From contig NZ_FOFP01000002.1 in assembly GCF_900110925.1 (NCBI RefSeq), positions 310,001 to 374,000 of the forward strand: a stretch of 64,000 bases of DNA, read 5' to 3'. How positions within the stretch are numbered: position 1 is the first letter of the stretch; each line of letters starts with the position of its first letter. Shown here one piece after another: positions 1 through 9,532 of the stretch. A program made the translations under genes and the position numbers. Origin of the DNA: Pseudomonas cuatrocienegasensis (GTDB lineage: Bacteria > Pseudomonadota > Gammaproteobacteria > Pseudomonadales > Pseudomonadaceae). Under the pieces are notes generated by a model. That model was not told the DNA's origin. It saw nothing but the letters and a program-made list of their open reading frames with translations, and did no database searches.

Positions 1-71
1 CCACGGGCCAGAAACGGTTTTTCACTGCGCGCCAGGCGCGCCTCCCGCAAACGGGCTACTGCGTGGCTCAT
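1..71 (-). CDS. 5' end of a gene cut by the window edge (possible DTW-domain protein)
   Basis: An open frame on the minus strand starts at an ATG at 71 and runs off the left edge. It gives about 24 residues beginning MSHAVARLREARLARSEKPF. Codon third positions are GC-rich like the real genes here. The start resembles what I remember of Pseudomonas DTW-domain tRNA-uridine aminocarboxypropyltransferases, but no diagnostic motif lies inside the window and no strong ribosome binding site is visible. The family name is therefore a guess. Confidence 0.35.
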   Translation of the reverse strand, partial: MSHAVARLREARLARSEKPFLAR

Positions 72-305
72 CGCACGTTAACCGAGCAAACGGGCACGTC
101 ATACAAAACAAACATCGCAACGCCGCCAAATAGAAGGTCGCCAAGTCTACCAGTAGAGACTGCCCGGCAAGCGTTCAAGCAGTTCCCGTAAACGCATGAC
201 CGGACAAGCAGCGCCGCGCTCGGTACCATGTAGCACTGCTCGCAGCCGGCGAACGTACAGCGCGCCAGGCGGTCGAACCGAGTCAATTGCTTTCAGGAGT
301 GTCCC

Positions 306-707
306 ATGCTGCGCCTTATTCTCCCCACGCTTGCCCTTGCCTTGGTGCTGCCTAGCGCCCATGCCGTGTCCCTGAAAGAAAACGAACTGACCCAGTTACT
401 CGAGCAGGTCGCACGTGAAAGCAGCGTGGGCACACCACGAGCCATCAACGCCGACATTCTCGACCAGGGCTATACGGTCCAGGGCAAAGAGTTGGTCAAC
501 CATCTCAGCGTACGTGAAGGCCATGCCACACAAATGCGCGCCAACCCCGATACAGTCAGGGCGCAACTGTCCAATAGCGTCTGCACCAATCCGGGGTATC
601 GCAAGCTGCTTAGCCAGGGCGCCGTGTTGCGTTATGAGTTCAGCGAGTACAAGAGCAATCGCCCGGTAATCAACGAGCGCTTCAGCCAGGCCGATTGCGG
701 GCTCTGA
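306..707 (+). CDS. small secreted protein, PA3611-like
   Basis: This is a 133-residue protein of unknown biochemical role. The N-terminus is a clear Sec signal peptide (hydrophobic run followed by SAHA at about residues 17-20), so it should be periplasmic or secreted. Two cysteines (in SVCTN and in QADCGL) could form one disulfide. The start is supported by AGGAG at 295-299, six bases before the ATG. Size, position and sequence recall the P. aeruginosa PA3611 family, which databases call a quorum-sensing-regulated virulence factor family. That label is from memory and says little about function. The gene stands alone, and about 230 bases without another gene lie upstream. Confidence 0.75.
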   Translation: MLRLILPTLALALVLPSAHAVSLKENELTQLLEQVARESSVGTPRAINADILDQGYTVQGKELVNHLSVREGHATQMRANPDTVRAQLSNSVCTNPGYRKLLSQGAVLRYEFSEYKSNRPVINERFSQADCGL

Positions 708-772
708 GCCTCGCCGCCTGAACGTAAAGCGGGCTGCCATACTAGGATCTATTGTCGAATAAGGAGCCTGCC

Positions 773-1876
773 ATGCCTGACACCCCTGACGACTACCTGT
801 CCCGGCATTTCCAGACCAGCGAAATCGACCTGGGCGAGCGGATCACCGCGCTTGCCACCCAGGTCACGCCACCCGGCAGTGCCAACGTGATGCTCTACCG
901 CGACATGCTCGCCACCGTGGCGCGCATGGCACAGGCTGACCGCAATCGCTGGGACGCCAAGATCATGCTGCAGACCCTGCGCGAGCTGGAGCAGGCCTTC
1001 AGTCTGCTCGAACGCTTCAAGCGCCGGCGCAAGGTCACTGTTTTCGGTTCGGCCCGCACGCCGCCGGAGCACCCGATCTATGCCCTGGCCCGTGAATTGG
1101 GCAGCGCATTGGCGCGCCATGACCTGATGGTCATCACCGGCGCCGGTGGTGGGGTGATGGCGGCCGCCCATGAAGGGGCGGGAGCCGACAACAGCCTGGG
1201 CTTCAATATTGCCCTGCCCTTCGAACAACGGCCCAATGCCACGCTGGCCGGCAGTAGCAACTTGCTGCCGTTCCACTTCTTCTTTTTGCGCAAACTGTTT
1301 TTCGTCAAGGAGGCTGACGGACTGGTGCTCTGCCCTGGTGGCTTCGGCACCCTGGACGAAGCGCTCGAAGTGCTGACACTGGTGCAGACGGGTAAAAGCC
1401 CGTTGGTGCCTATCGTGCTGCTCGATCAGCCCGGTGGGACCTTCTGGCAGGACGCGCTGACATTTATCAGGCATCACCTCGAAGACAACGGCTATATCCT
1501 CAGCAACGACCTGAATTTGCTGCGCCTGGTCTACAGCGCCGAGGAGGCGACCGAAGAAATTACCGCCTTCTACCGCAACTACCATTCCAGTCGCCGACTG
1601 AACGGCCGTTTCGTGGTGCGCCTGCGCCATGCACTGAGCGACCGCACGCTGCAACAGCTCGATAACGAGTTCCGCGACCTGTGCCGAGAGGACGGTTTCA
1701 GCCAATGCGCCAGTGCCGCAGACGAAGTGGACGAACCGGAGCTGCGCCACCTGACGCGCCTGGCGTTCACCTTCAACGGCCGTGATTATGGCCGTTTGCG
1801 CCAACTGATCGACCTGATCAACCGCCCCGAAAACTGGTACGACCCCACAGCCGTTGCGCTAACGGACAGCCACTGA
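773..1876 (+). CDS. LOG-family Rossmann-fold protein (nucleotide 5'-monophosphate nucleosidase-like)
   Basis: The 367-residue protein carries the hallmark PGGFGTLDE motif at about residues 188-196 and an upstream glycine-rich VITGAGGGVMAA segment. Both define the LOG/'lysine decarboxylase-like' fold (PF03641). Members hydrolyse cytokinin or purine/pyrimidine nucleoside monophosphates to base and ribose phosphate. It is longer than the roughly 190-residue LOG core, with an N-terminal extension of about 100 residues and a C-terminal helical tail, so its substrate is uncertain. I chose the ATG at 773 because AAGGAG at 761-766 precedes it by six bases; a TTG at 752 is the alternative. Older annotations that call this family lysine decarboxylase or a cytochrome oxidase subunit are misleading. 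Confidence 0.85.
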   Translation: MPDTPDDYLSRHFQTSEIDLGERITALATQVTPPGSANVMLYRDMLATVARMAQADRNRWDAKIMLQTLRELEQAFSLLERFKRRRKVTVFGSARTPPEHPIYALARELGSALARHDLMVITGAGGGVMAAAHEGAGADNSLGFNIALPFEQRPNATLAGSSNLLPFHFFFLRKLFFVKEADGLVLCPGGFGTLDEALEVLTLVQTGKSPLVPIVLLDQPGGTFWQDALTFIRHHLEDNGYILSNDLNLLRLVYSAEEATEEITAFYRNYHSSRRLNGRFVVRLRHALSDRTLQQLDNEFRDLCREDGFSQCASAADEVDEPELRHLTRLAFTFNGRDYGRLRQLIDLINRPENWYDPTAVALTDSH

Positions 1877-1977
1877 AACGACTGAACAGCGATTGCGCAG
1901 CATGTCTAGCGGTGCGCACAGCGCACCCGACCGATGGCCCCCGCTATTGGGGCTTGTATAAGCGGTGTCACTGCTCG

Positions 1978-2050
1978 TGTAGGAGCGAAGGAGCGCCTAG
2001 TCTTTATTCGCGACTGCGCAGCGAATTTCGCGAATAAGTTCGTTCCAGGC
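1978..2050. repeat. REP-like extragenic palindrome
   Basis: The stretch starts with GTAGGAGCGAA and contains an inverted pair, TTATTCGCGA at 2004-2013 and TCGCGAATAA at 2028-2037. The same words recur at 59683-59704, and a related GC-rich version is at 63662-63685. This is the style of Pseudomonas REP elements, normally found between convergent genes, as here between the LOG gene and recX. Confidence 0.7.
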
Positions 2051-2076
2051 GTTTATATAGTTAGCGTGTAGATCCC

Positions 2077-2114
2077 AAAAAACGCCCCGCTCTCTTAGAG
2101 GGCGGGGCGTTTTT
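2077..2114. terminator. bidirectional terminator between the LOG gene and recX
   Basis: CGCCCCGC at 2083-2090 pairs with GCGGGGCG at 2102-2109. The stem is preceded by a run of A and followed by a run of T, so it can work on both strands. It ends transcription of the plus-strand LOG gene and of minus-strand recX, whose stop codon it touches. Confidence 0.85.
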
Positions 2115-2577
2115 ATTCATCGCTGGCGCCCCGAAGAAGGCGCCCGATCAAGTCCAGTGGATAGCCGCGATAGCTAAGAAACCGTCCTTGCTGGGCCTGC
2201 TCTCGCGGGGTTTGTGGCAACTGGCCGGCGAACTTGCGCTGCCAGGTGGCTTGCAGTTGCGCCCGCCAATCGATGCTGCTGTCACGCAGCGCCTGCTCGA
2301 TATCACCCCGAGCGAGGCCACGCTGGCCAAGCTCTTCGCGAATGCGCAGCGGCCCATACCCGGCCCGAGCGCGGTAGCTGATAAAGCTCTCCAGATAACG
2401 CGCTTCGCAGAGCAACCCTTCCTGGGTAAGACGCTCGAGGGCTTCATCTATCAGCGTATCGGGGGCACCACGCTTGCGCAGTTTTCGGGTCAGCTCGACC
2501 CGACCATGCTCACGGCGGGCCAGCAAATCCATCGCGACCCGCCGCACTGCAACGGGCGTATCCAGAGGCTCAGGCAT
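2113..2577 (-). CDS. recX: recombination regulatory protein RecX
   Basis: RecX binds RecA filaments and limits their extension and strand exchange. The 154-residue product has the typical all-helical three-repeat RecX layout, with basic helices such as [18 protein letters not shown] near the N-terminus and [15 protein letters not shown] in the middle, and it has the usual length. It begins 11 bases after the recA stop codon and has no good ribosome binding site of its own. It is therefore probably made by read-through and translational coupling from recA and shares the LexA control at 3682-3697. Confidence 0.95.
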   Translation of the reverse strand: MPEPLDTPVAVRRVAMDLLARREHGRVELTRKLRKRGAPDTLIDEALERLTQEGLLCEARYLESFISYRARAGYGPLRIREELGQRGLARGDIEQALRDSSIDWRAQLQATWQRKFAGQLPQTPREQAQQGRFLSYRGYPLDLIGRLLRGASDE

Positions 2578-2588
2578 AACGCGTGCGA

Positions 2589-3638
2589 TCAGAGATCGGC
2601 GTCAGCAAGGTCATCGGCAGTCGCACCCGAGTTAGCCTTGACCGTCGGGCTCACTACCAGCAACTTCTCACGGATCAGGCCTTCAACCGTGCGGGCGACT
2701 TCCGGGTTGTCTTCCAGGTACTTGGCCGAGTTGGCTTTACCCTGACCGATCTTGTTGCCCTGGTAGCTGTACCAGGCGCCGGATTTCTCCAGCAACCCGA
2801 GTTGCACACCAAGGTCGATGATCTCGCCATTGCGGTAGATACCCTTGCCGTAGAGAATCTGGAACTCGGCCTGACGGAAAGGCGGTGCTACCTTGTTCTT
2901 CACGACCTTGACGCGGGTTTCGCTACCGACCACCTCGTCACCTTCTTTCACCGCACCTGTGCGGCGAATGTCCAGGCGTACCGAGGCGTAGAACTTCAGC
3001 GCGTTACCACCGGTGGTGGTTTCCGGGCTGCCGAACATCACGCCAATCTTCATCCGGATCTGGTTGATGAAAATCACCAGGCAGTTGGCGTTCTTGATGT
3101 TACCGGTGATTTTGCGCAGCGCCTGGGACATCAGGCGGGCCTGCAGGCCGACGTGCATGTCACCCATCTCGCCTTCAATTTCCGCCTTGGGCACCAGCGC
3201 AGCAACGGAGTCGACCACGATCACGTCGACGGCATTGGAACGCACCAGCATGTCGGTGATTTCCAGGGCCTGCTCACCGGTGTCCGGCTGGGAAACCAGC
3301 AGGTCATCGACATTCACGCCCAGCTTGCCGGCATATTCCGGGTCGAGTGCGTGCTCGGCGTCGACGAACGCACAGGTCGCGCCGAGCTTTTGCGCCTCGG
3401 CAATCACGGACAGGGTCAGCGTGGTCTTACCCGACGACTCCGGGCCGTAGATTTCGACGATGCGCCCCTTGGGCAGGCCGCCAATGCCCAGGGCGATGTC
3501 CAGCCCCAGCGAACCGGTCGAGATGGCCGGAATTGCCTGGCGATCGTGATCGCCCATGCGCATGACTGCGCCCTTGCCGAATTGCTTTTCAATCTGGCCC
3601 AGGGCAGCCGCCAATGCGCGCTTCTTATTCTCGTCCAT
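2589..3638 (-). CDS. recA: recombinase RecA
   Basis: RecA is the ATP-dependent strand-exchange protein of homologous recombination and the co-protease that triggers LexA cleavage in the SOS response. The 349-residue protein has the Walker A motif GPESSGKTT at residues 65-73, the [12 protein letters not shown] loop L1 region, and an acidic C-terminus ending DDLADADL. I start at the ATG at 3638 ([14 protein letters not shown]), which follows a GAGGAT ribosome binding site; an upstream in-frame codon at 3650 lacks support. recX follows in the same operon and pncC lies upstream on the same strand. Confidence 0.99.
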   Translation of the reverse strand: MDENKKRALAAALGQIEKQFGKGAVMRMGDHDRQAIPAISTGSLGLDIALGIGGLPKGRIVEIYGPESSGKTTLTLSVIAEAQKLGATCAFVDAEHALDPEYAGKLGVNVDDLLVSQPDTGEQALEITDMLVRSNAVDVIVVDSVAALVPKAEIEGEMGDMHVGLQARLMSQALRKITGNIKNANCLVIFINQIRMKIGVMFGSPETTTGGNALKFYASVRLDIRRTGAVKEGDEVVGSETRVKVVKNKVAPPFRQAEFQILYGKGIYRNGEIIDLGVQLGLLEKSGAWYSYQGNKIGQGKANSAKYLEDNPEVARTVEGLIREKLLVVSPTVKANSGATADDLADADL

Positions 3639-3681
3639 TACAATCCTCACGTGATCAAGAGGGCCTGACGGCCGCCAACAA

Positions 3682-3697
3682 CTGTATAAGTAGCCAG
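3682..3697. promoter_or_regulatory. LexA (SOS) box upstream of recA
   Basis: The sequence CTG-TATAAGTAGC-CAG fits the gammaproteobacterial LexA consensus CTG-N10-CAG with an AT-rich centre. It lies about 45 bases before the recA start codon, where repression of recA is expected. Confidence 0.85.
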
Positions 3698-3724
3698 TAT
3701 TATTCCACAGGGCAAGTCCCTCGC

Positions 3725-4231
3725 CTACCCCGCCGTGTCTTTTTCTTCGCCCATGACCCGCAATAGCCCGCGCAGCGCGGCCTCCACCGTCTGTCGCCGG
3801 ACCGCCGAGCGATCCCCGGCAAACTGATGTCTCTGACTGTAGAGCCTTTCCCCGTCGGCAATTGCCAGCCAGACGGTGCCTACAGGCTTCTCCGGGGAGC
3901 CGCCGCCCGGCCCTGCCACACCGCTGACAGCAACGGCATAACGCGCACCACTATGCTGCTGCGCCCCGCGGGCCATGGCCTCGACTACCTCACGACTGAC
4001 CGCGCCAACCTGTTCGAAAAGCTCCGCCGGCACGCCCAGCTGCCGGGTTTTCTGGGCATTCGAGTAGGTGATGTAACCGGCCTCGAACCAGGCAGAGCTG
4101 CCGGCGATGGCGGTAATCGCCTGACCGATGCCGCCCCCCGTGCAGGACTCGGCGGTAGCCACTTGCGCACCCTGCGTCATCAAGGCCGTGCCTAGGGCTT
4201 GGGCCAGAGCTTCAAGCGCTGTATCCGTCAT
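3725..4231 (-). CDS. pncC: nicotinamide-nucleotide amidase (CinA C-terminal domain protein)
   Basis: The enzyme deamidates nicotinamide mononucleotide to nicotinate mononucleotide in the pyridine nucleotide salvage cycle. The 168-residue protein is a stand-alone CinA C-terminal domain: it has the AESCTGG signature at residues 27-33, with the presumed catalytic serine at 29, and the [20 protein letters not shown] segment. The N-terminal pyrophosphatase domain of full CinA is absent, as in E. coli PncC. GAGG precedes the ATG at 4231. It sits directly upstream of recA on the same strand, the common Pseudomonas arrangement. Confidence 0.93.
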   Translation of the reverse strand: MTDTALEALAQALGTALMTQGAQVATAESCTGGGIGQAITAIAGSSAWFEAGYITYSNAQKTRQLGVPAELFEQVGAVSREVVEAMARGAQQHSGARYAVAVSGVAGPGGGSPEKPVGTVWLAIADGERLYSQRHQFAGDRSAVRRQTVEAALRGLLRVMGEEKDTAG

Positions 4232-4416
4232 AAACGACCTCTTATCGCGTACATGCCAACCCTACCTCAGCACAGGTACAGATTTCAGCAGTGCGGCCTG
4301 CATCAGTGCTGCTAGCAGTCGAGAACGGGAAAAAACTCTACTCAAGTGCGACCTAGATGCTTATTCTTTGCCCCAGAGTCAATACAACGACGCCTGCCAA
4401 AGGTTCGACATAGATC

Positions 4417-4638
4417 ATGGACTGCCTAATCATCTATTCACGCGCGGGCGAACGCCGTGTCAGGCCCCTGAGAACCAAGCGCCTGCCCAACCTCAAGGCC
4501 GTGGAGTTCGCGGTCATCAGCGCCGAGCTGCCCGAAGGCTTGCCCGATTTCAGCCAGAACGACGCGCCCACCCTGGGCCAGTTGCTGGCGCAGCTGGATA
4601 TTCAGATCATCGATGTACAGCCCGTTCAGCCTAAGTAA
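4417..4638 (+). CDS. conserved small protein of unknown function between pncC and mutS
   Basis: This 73-residue protein (MDCLIIYSRAGERRVRPLRT...) matches no family I recognise. It has no signal peptide or membrane segment. Its codon use is like the neighbouring core genes, and a small hypothetical gene is present at the same place, between the CinA-like gene and mutS, in P. aeruginosa as I remember it (PA3619). The ribosome binding site is weak (AAAGG at 4398, too far from the ATG at 4417). Synteny is the main support. Confidence 0.6.
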   Translation: MDCLIIYSRAGERRVRPLRTKRLPNLKAVEFAVISAELPEGLPDFSQNDAPTLGQLLAQLDIQIIDVQPVQPK

Positions 4639-4831
4639 GCCGCTTAACCACACGCCCATTGACCACCCACGCACACAGCGCCCGGCCGCTCCCGTGATAC
4701 CCTTGCCGCCATTTCATGCTGCCACCGGCCCGCTCTGCGACCGAGCCTGATGCACAGGGCTCGCCTTCGACAGCCCGTTTAAGCCGGCAGCCACGACTCA
4801 CACATTTGCGCATACCCACTGACCGAAGACT

Positions 4832-7405
4832 ATGGCCAATCAGGATCTATCCGCTCACACACCGATGATGCAGCAGTACTGGCGACTGAAGAATCAGCAC
4901 CCCGACCAGCTGATGTTCTACCGCATGGGCGACTTCTATGAAATCTTCTACGAAGACGCGAAAAAAGCCGCCAAGCTTCTGGATATCACCCTGACCGCCC
5001 GCGGCCAGTCCGCGGGGCAGGCGATTCCCATGTGCGGCATTCCGTTCCACGCGGCCGAGGCGTACCTGGCGAAGCTGGTCAAACTCGGTGAGTCCGTGGT
5101 GATCTGCGAGCAGATTGGCGATCCGGCCACCAGCAAAGGCCCGGTCGAGCGCCAGGTGGTGCGCATCATCACCCCCGGTACGGTGAGCGATGAGGCCCTG
5201 CTCGATGAGCGCCGCGACAACCTGTTGGCCGCCGTGCTGGGTGATGAACGCCTGTTTGGCCTGGCGGTGCTGGACATTACCAGCGGGCGTTTTAGCGTGC
5301 TGGAAATCGCCGGCTGGGAAAATCTGCTGGCCGAGCTCGAACGCCTCAACCCGGTCGAGCTGCTGATTCCCGATGATTGGCCCCAGGGTCTGCCTGCCGA
5401 AAAACGCCGCGGCGCCCGCCGGCGCGCGCCCTGGGATTTCGAGCGCGACTCGGCGCACAAGAGCCTGTGCCAGCAGTTCTCCACCCAGGACCTCAAAGGC
5501 TTTGGCTGCGAAGGCCTGACCCTGGCCATCGGCGCCGCCGGCTGCCTGCTCGCCTATGCCAAGGAAACCCAGCGCACCGCCCTGCCGCACCTGCGTAGCC
5601 TGCGCCACGAGCGCCTCGACGATACCGTGATTCTGGACGGCGCCAGCCGGCGCAATCTGGAGCTGGACATCAACCTGGCCGGTGGGCGCGATAACACCCT
5701 GCAATCGGTGGTCGACCGCTGCCAGACCGCCATGGGCAGCCGCCTGCTGGGCCGCTGGCTGAACCGCCCGCTGCGTGATCGCCAAGTGCTGGAAGCACGC
5801 CAGGCCTCCATCAGTTGCCTGCTCGAACGCTACCGCTTCGAGACGCTGCAGCCGCAGCTCAAGGAAATCGGCGACCTGGAACGCATCCTTGCACGCATCG
5901 GCCTGCGCAATGCGCGCCCGCGGGACCTGGCGCGCCTGCGTGACGCGCTGGCGGCCCTGCCCGAGCTGCAGCAAGCGATGGCCAGTCTCGATGCCCCCCA
6001 TCTGAGCGAATTGGCTCAGATCGTCAGCACCTACCCTGAGCTGGCCGAATTGCTGGCGCGCGCCATCATCGACAATCCGCCGGCGGTGATCCGCGACGGC
6101 GGCGTGCTGAAAACCGGTTATGACGCCGAACTGGACGAGTTGCAGTCGCTTAGCGAAAACGCCGGTCAGTACCTGATGGACTTGGAAACCCGCGAGAAGG
6201 CCCGCACCGGCCTGGCCAACCTCAAGGTCGGCTACAACCGCGTGCACGGCTATTTCATCGAACTGCCGAGCAAGCAGGCCGAATCTGCACCCGCTGATTA
6301 CATCCGTCGGCAAACCCTCAAAGGTGCCGAGCGCTTCATCACCCCCGAACTCAAGGAATTCGAAGACAAGGCGCTGTCAGCCAAGAGCCGCGCCCTGGCG
6401 CGGGAAAAGATGCTCTATGACGCCTTGCTCGAAGACCTGATCAGCCACCTCGGCCCGCTGCAGGACAGCGCCGCGGCCTTGGCCGAACTCGATGTGCTGA
6501 GCAACCTGGCCGAACGCGCCCTGACCCTGGACCTCAACTGCCCGCACTTCGTCGACGAACCCTGTATGCGCATTGAGCAGGGGCGCCACCCGGTGGTCGA
6601 GCAGGTACTGACCACGCCGTTCGTTGCCAACGACCTGAGCCTGGATGACGACACCCGCATGTTAGTCATCACCGGCCCGAACATGGGCGGTAAATCGACC
6701 TATATGCGGCAAACCGCGCTGATCGTCCTGCTGGCGCATATCGGCAGCTTCGTGCCGGCCAAGCGCTGCGAATTGTCACTGGTTGATCGCATCTTCACCC
6801 GGATAGGCTCGAGCGACGACCTGGCTGGCGGACGCTCGACCTTTATGGTGGAGATGAGCGAAACCGCCAACATCCTGCATAACGCCAGCGACCGCAGCCT
6901 GGTACTGATGGACGAAGTCGGGCGCGGCACCAGCACCTTCGATGGCCTGTCACTGGCCTGGGCAGCAGCTGAACAACTGGCCGCGCTACGCGCCTATACG
7001 CTGTTCGCCACCCATTACTTCGAGCTGACCGTGCTGCCTGAAAGCCAGCCTGCGGTGGCCAACGTGCACCTCAATGCCACGGAGCACAACGAACGCATCG
7101 TGTTCCTCCACCACGTCTTGCCAGGCCCGGCGAGCCAGAGCTACGGCCTGGCCGTGGCGCAATTGGCGGGGGTGCCGACCCCGGTTATCCTGCGTGCTCG
7201 CGAGCACCTGGCACGCCTGGAAACCACCAGCCTGCCCCATGAGCTGCCACGCACCAGCACCAATAAAACCCAGACACCCCAGCAGAGCGACATGTTCGCC
7301 AGCCTGCCACACCCGGTGCTGGAGGAATTGACGACCATCAATCCCGATGATCTGACGCCCCGAAAAGCGCTGGAGCTGTTATACAGCTGGAAAGCACGGG
7401 TCTAA
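4832..7405 (+). CDS. mutS: DNA mismatch repair protein MutS
   Basis: MutS recognises mismatches and small loops and recruits MutL. The 857-residue protein has the mismatch-contacting F-Y-E motif at residues 35-37, the core and clamp domains, the Walker A motif GPNMGGKST at residues 615-623, Walker [13 protein letters not shown], and the ATHYFELT switch region. The C-terminus ([20 protein letters not shown]) resembles the tetramerisation segment of E. coli MutS. It is intact, so this strain is not an obvious mutS mutator. It stands alone between the small gene at 4417 and fdxA. Confidence 0.99.
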   Translation: MANQDLSAHTPMMQQYWRLKNQHPDQLMFYRMGDFYEIFYEDAKKAAKLLDITLTARGQSAGQAIPMCGIPFHAAEAYLAKLVKLGESVVICEQIGDPATSKGPVERQVVRIITPGTVSDEALLDERRDNLLAAVLGDERLFGLAVLDITSGRFSVLEIAGWENLLAELERLNPVELLIPDDWPQGLPAEKRRGARRRAPWDFERDSAHKSLCQQFSTQDLKGFGCEGLTLAIGAAGCLLAYAKETQRTALPHLRSLRHERLDDTVILDGASRRNLELDINLAGGRDNTLQSVVDRCQTAMGSRLLGRWLNRPLRDRQVLEARQASISCLLERYRFETLQPQLKEIGDLERILARIGLRNARPRDLARLRDALAALPELQQAMASLDAPHLSELAQIVSTYPELAELLARAIIDNPPAVIRDGGVLKTGYDAELDELQSLSENAGQYLMDLETREKARTGLANLKVGYNRVHGYFIELPSKQAESAPADYIRRQTLKGAERFITPELKEFEDKALSAKSRALAREKMLYDALLEDLISHLGPLQDSAAALAELDVLSNLAERALTLDLNCPHFVDEPCMRIEQGRHPVVEQVLTTPFVANDLSLDDDTRMLVITGPNMGGKSTYMRQTALIVLLAHIGSFVPAKRCELSLVDRIFTRIGSSDDLAGGRSTFMVEMSETANILHNASDRSLVLMDEVGRGTSTFDGLSLAWAAAEQLAALRAYTLFATHYFELTVLPESQPAVANVHLNATEHNERIVFLHHVLPGPASQSYGLAVAQLAGVPTPVILRAREHLARLETTSLPHELPRTSTNKTQTPQQSDMFASLPHPVLEELTTINPDDLTPRKALELLYSWKARV

Positions 7406-7421
7406 CGCGCATGGACACAAG

Positions 7422-7435
7422 CTGTTAGAATCGCG
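7422..7435 (+). promoter_or_regulatory. candidate extended -10 promoter of fdxA
   Basis: CTGTTAGAATCGCG contains TG-T-TAGAAT, which fits an extended -10 element. It lies about 110 bases upstream of fdxA, just after mutS. The same 14 bases occur upstream of map at 45348-45361. No convincing -35 is visible. Confidence 0.45.
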
Positions 7436-7494
7436 CGCGCTTTGGGAGGTGGCGGCCTATTAGCCTGGGACCGCCGCCATTGTTCCCGAGCCGA

Positions 7495-7519
7495 GGAACC
7501 ACTCATAAAGGGTGGTTCC
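7495..7519 (+). promoter_or_regulatory. hairpin in the fdxA leader
   Basis: GGAACCAC and GTGGTTCC form a perfect 8-bp stem around a short loop, with no following T run. It would be part of the 5' untranslated region of fdxA and could stabilise the messenger or affect translation. A function is not shown. Confidence 0.4.
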
Positions 7520-7544
7520 CCTGCCGCCTGAGGAGAGAACTAGA

Positions 7545-7868
7545 ATGACCTTCGTCGTCACCGACAACTGCATCAAGTGCAAGTACACCGACTGCGTGGA
7601 AGTCTGTCCGGTGGACTGCTTCTACGAAGGCCCGAACTTCCTGGTAATCCACCCGGACGAGTGCATCGACTGCGCCCTGTGCGAACCGGAGTGTCCGGCC
7701 CAGGCGATCTTCTCTGAAGACGAGGTGCCGGAAGACCAGCAGGAATTTATCGAGCTCAATGCCGATCTGGCCGAGGTCTGGCCGAACATTACCGAGAAGA
7801 AAGACGCACTGCCTGACGCTGAAGAGTGGGACGGCGTGAAGGACAAGTTGCCGCACCTGGAGCGCTAA
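7545..7868 (+). CDS. fdxA: seven-iron ferredoxin FdxA
   Basis: This is a 107-residue soluble electron carrier with one [3Fe-4S] and one [4Fe-4S] cluster. The cluster ligands are visible in [20 protein letters not shown] near the N-terminus and [14 protein letters not shown] around residues 37-50. The C-terminal extension after the clusters is typical of the Azotobacter/Pseudomonas ferredoxin I type. The start at 7545 follows AGGAGA at 7531-7536. It is monocistronic, with its own terminator at 7890-7913, and sits beside rsmZ and rpoS as in other pseudomonads. Confidence 0.97.
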   Translation: MTFVVTDNCIKCKYTDCVEVCPVDCFYEGPNFLVIHPDECIDCALCEPECPAQAIFSEDEVPEDQQEFIELNADLAEVWPNITEKKDALPDAEEWDGVKDKLPHLER

Positions 7869-7889
7869 GCCCTTCGGGCTAGCGACTAA

Positions 7890-7913
7890 AGACCCGCCTT
7901 GCGCGGGTCTTTT
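7890..7913 (+). terminator. fdxA terminator
   Basis: AGACCCGC at 7890-7897 pairs with GCGGGTCT at 7903-7910, followed by TTTT. It lies 22 bases after the fdxA stop codon. Confidence 0.85.
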
Positions 7914-8043
7914 GCTTTGGCACATCCGCAGTGCCTGTGCATGTGCTTGCGAGGTACCCCCAGCGAAATCACTGACGGCTGAGTCGCATCCGTGAAAAGC
8001 ATCACCCGCCTACTCTCACGTGGGCGAGCACTTTTCTACAGGC

Positions 8044-8179
8044 AAAAAAAAGGGGCGGTTTTACCCGCCCATTCTTTTGTCCCTACTCCCTTTATTTCCT
8101 ATTTCATCGTCCTGATGAAACCACTTCCTGCGGTTTTCCTGGCTACCATCCTGGCGGCCTGTGTCTATCCCTCGACACA
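8044..8179 (-). ncRNA. rsmZ: small regulatory RNA RsmZ
   Basis: On the minus strand this roughly 136-nt region carries eight GGA motifs, several in hairpin loops. Examples are GTGTC/GACAC around GAGGGATA at the 5' end, and TTTCATC/GATGAAA around AGGAC. It ends in a terminator stem (GGGCGGGT/CCGCCCC) followed by eight T. This is the architecture of RsmZ, which sequesters the translational repressor RsmA/CsrA under GacS/GacA control. A -10-like TATCAT lies at 8186-8191. The place between fdxA and rpoS is where rsmZ lies in P. aeruginosa and P. fluorescens. A 5' end at about 8179 is inferred from the first stem. Confidence 0.9.
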
Positions 8180-8351
8180 GTTCCAATGATAGTGATTTAG
8201 CTGATCCGCACAACGTCCCCACTGAGTGCAGATCAGCGCTCCGAGAGGCGCTACGGAAAAACTAATTCTTTAAAATCATTTAGTTGAAAACAGTCGCACT
8301 AGAGAAAGAGGGGATCTTTAGCGTATTTCTCCCGTAAACACTTACAGCATC

Positions 8352-8369
8352 TGTAAGCAATGGCTTACA
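8352..8369. promoter_or_regulatory. GacA upstream activating sequence for rsmZ
   Basis: TGTAAG-CAATGG-CTTACA is a perfect match to the known GacA-binding consensus TGTAAG-N6-CTTACA. It lies about 175 bases upstream of the inferred rsmZ start, the usual distance. It links this RNA to the GacS/GacA two-component system. Confidence 0.9.
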
Positions 8370-8379
8370 CCGCAGATGT

Positions 8380-8407
8380 AAAAAACCCGGCCGAAGCCGG
8401 GTTTTCC
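8380..8407 (-). terminator. rpoS terminator
   Basis: AACCCGGC and GCCGGGTT pair around a four-base loop at about 8384-8404, with T residues following on the minus strand. It lies 16 bases after the rpoS stop codon, between rpoS and the GacA site. Confidence 0.85.
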
Positions 8408-8422
8408 ATGGGTTTCCAGCAG

Positions 8423-9430
8423 CTATTGAAACAGCGAGTCGCTGGACAGCCCATTTTTCTCGAGTATTTCACGCAACCGCTTGAGGGCCTCGACCTGGAT
8501 CTGTCGGACCCGCTCACGGGTTAGGCCAATTTCCTGGCCCACTTCCTCCAAAGTGCAACTCTCGTGACCGCGCAGGCCAAATCGCCTCACCACCACTTCG
8601 CGCTGCTTTTCGGTCAGCTCGGACAACCACTGGTCGATGCTTTGCGAAAGGTCATCATCCTGGAGTAGCTCGCAGGGGTCGGTCGGGCGGTCATCGGTCA
8701 GGGTATCGAGTAGAGTCTTGTCGGAGTCTGGCCCGAGCGAGACATCGACAGAAGACACCCGCTCGTTGAGCCCAAGCATGCGCTTGACCTCGCCCACCGG
8801 CTTCTCCAGCAGGTTGGCGATCTCTTCGGCGGAGGGTTCGTGATCGAGTTTCTGAGTCAGCTCGCGCGCTGCGCGCAGGTAGACGTTCAATTCCTTGACC
8901 ACATGAATGGGCAAGCGAATGGTGCGGGTCTGGTTCATGATCGCCCGCTCGATCGTTTGCCGGATCCACCAGGTTGCGTAGGTTGAAAAACGGAAGCCAC
9001 GCTCAGGATCGAACTTTTCTACCGCACGAATCAGACCGAGATTGCCCTCTTCGATCAGATCGAGCAGTGACAGCCCGCGGTTAACGTAGCGGCGAGCGAT
9101 CTTCACAACCAGACGCAGGTTGCTTTCGATCATACGTTTGCGACCCGCAGGGTCGCCCTTCTGCGCAAGGCGCGCGAAGTGAACTTCTTCTTCAGGGGTT
9201 AGGAGGGGGGAGAAACCGATTTCGTTGAGATAAAGCTGAGTGGCGTCTAGCGCCCGGGTGTAATCGATGTACTTATGCTGCTTGCTGCTTGTGGAGTGTT
9301 TGGCCTTGTTGCGAGTGGGTGGCGTTTCGGCCTCGTCACGTTGCAACTCATCCAGGACGATACCAGGCTCCATCAGGAGTACCTCATCGTCGACGTCAAA
9401 CTCCGGCTCTTCTTTTTTATTGAGTGCCAT
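8423..9430 (-). CDS. rpoS: RNA polymerase sigma factor RpoS (sigma-38)
   Basis: RpoS is the stationary-phase and general stress sigma factor. The 335-residue protein shows the sigma-70 regions in order: the acidic N-terminus with region 1.2 ([16 protein letters not shown]), region 2 ([42 protein letters not shown]), region 3, and region 4 with the helix-turn-helix ([23 protein letters not shown]). The ATG at 9430 follows AAGGGA; in-frame codons further upstream are not supported. nlpD lies upstream on the same strand. In this genus the main rpoS promoter lies inside nlpD, which is not visible here with certainty. Confidence 0.99.
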   Translation of the reverse strand: MALNKKEEPEFDVDDEVLLMEPGIVLDELQRDEAETPPTRNKAKHSTSSKQHKYIDYTRALDATQLYLNEIGFSPLLTPEEEVHFARLAQKGDPAGRKRMIESNLRLVVKIARRYVNRGLSLLDLIEEGNLGLIRAVEKFDPERGFRFSTYATWWIRQTIERAIMNQTRTIRLPIHVVKELNVYLRAARELTQKLDHEPSAEEIANLLEKPVGEVKRMLGLNERVSSVDVSLGPDSDKTLLDTLTDDRPTDPCELLQDDDLSQSIDQWLSELTEKQREVVVRRFGLRGHESCTLEEVGQEIGLTRERVRQIQVEALKRLREILEKNGLSSDSLFQ

Positions 9431-9532
9431 TGTCGTTGTCCCTTGCTGAGTTCGACAGCAAGCTCCGGCAGCGCCCATTCCATGGCAATACCCGAGCCCG
9501 TCCTCCTATGGATGGGACAGGCTGGATACAGA

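Noticed and set aside
2583..3668. Long plus-strand open frame opposite recA (361 codons)
   Set aside because: It is the antisense shadow of a GC-rich gene. recA on the minus strand has all family motifs and this frame has none.
4847..6313. Long minus-strand open frame opposite mutS (488 codons)
   Set aside because: Shadow of mutS caused by GC-rich third positions.
7992..8189. A 65-codon plus-strand frame whose end resembles a tiny lipoprotein (MKPLPAVFLATILAAC)
   Set aside because: It lies antisense over the minus-strand rsmZ RNA, crosses its terminator stem and has no ribosome binding site. The apparent lipobox is a by-product of the GGA-rich RNA sequence read backwards.
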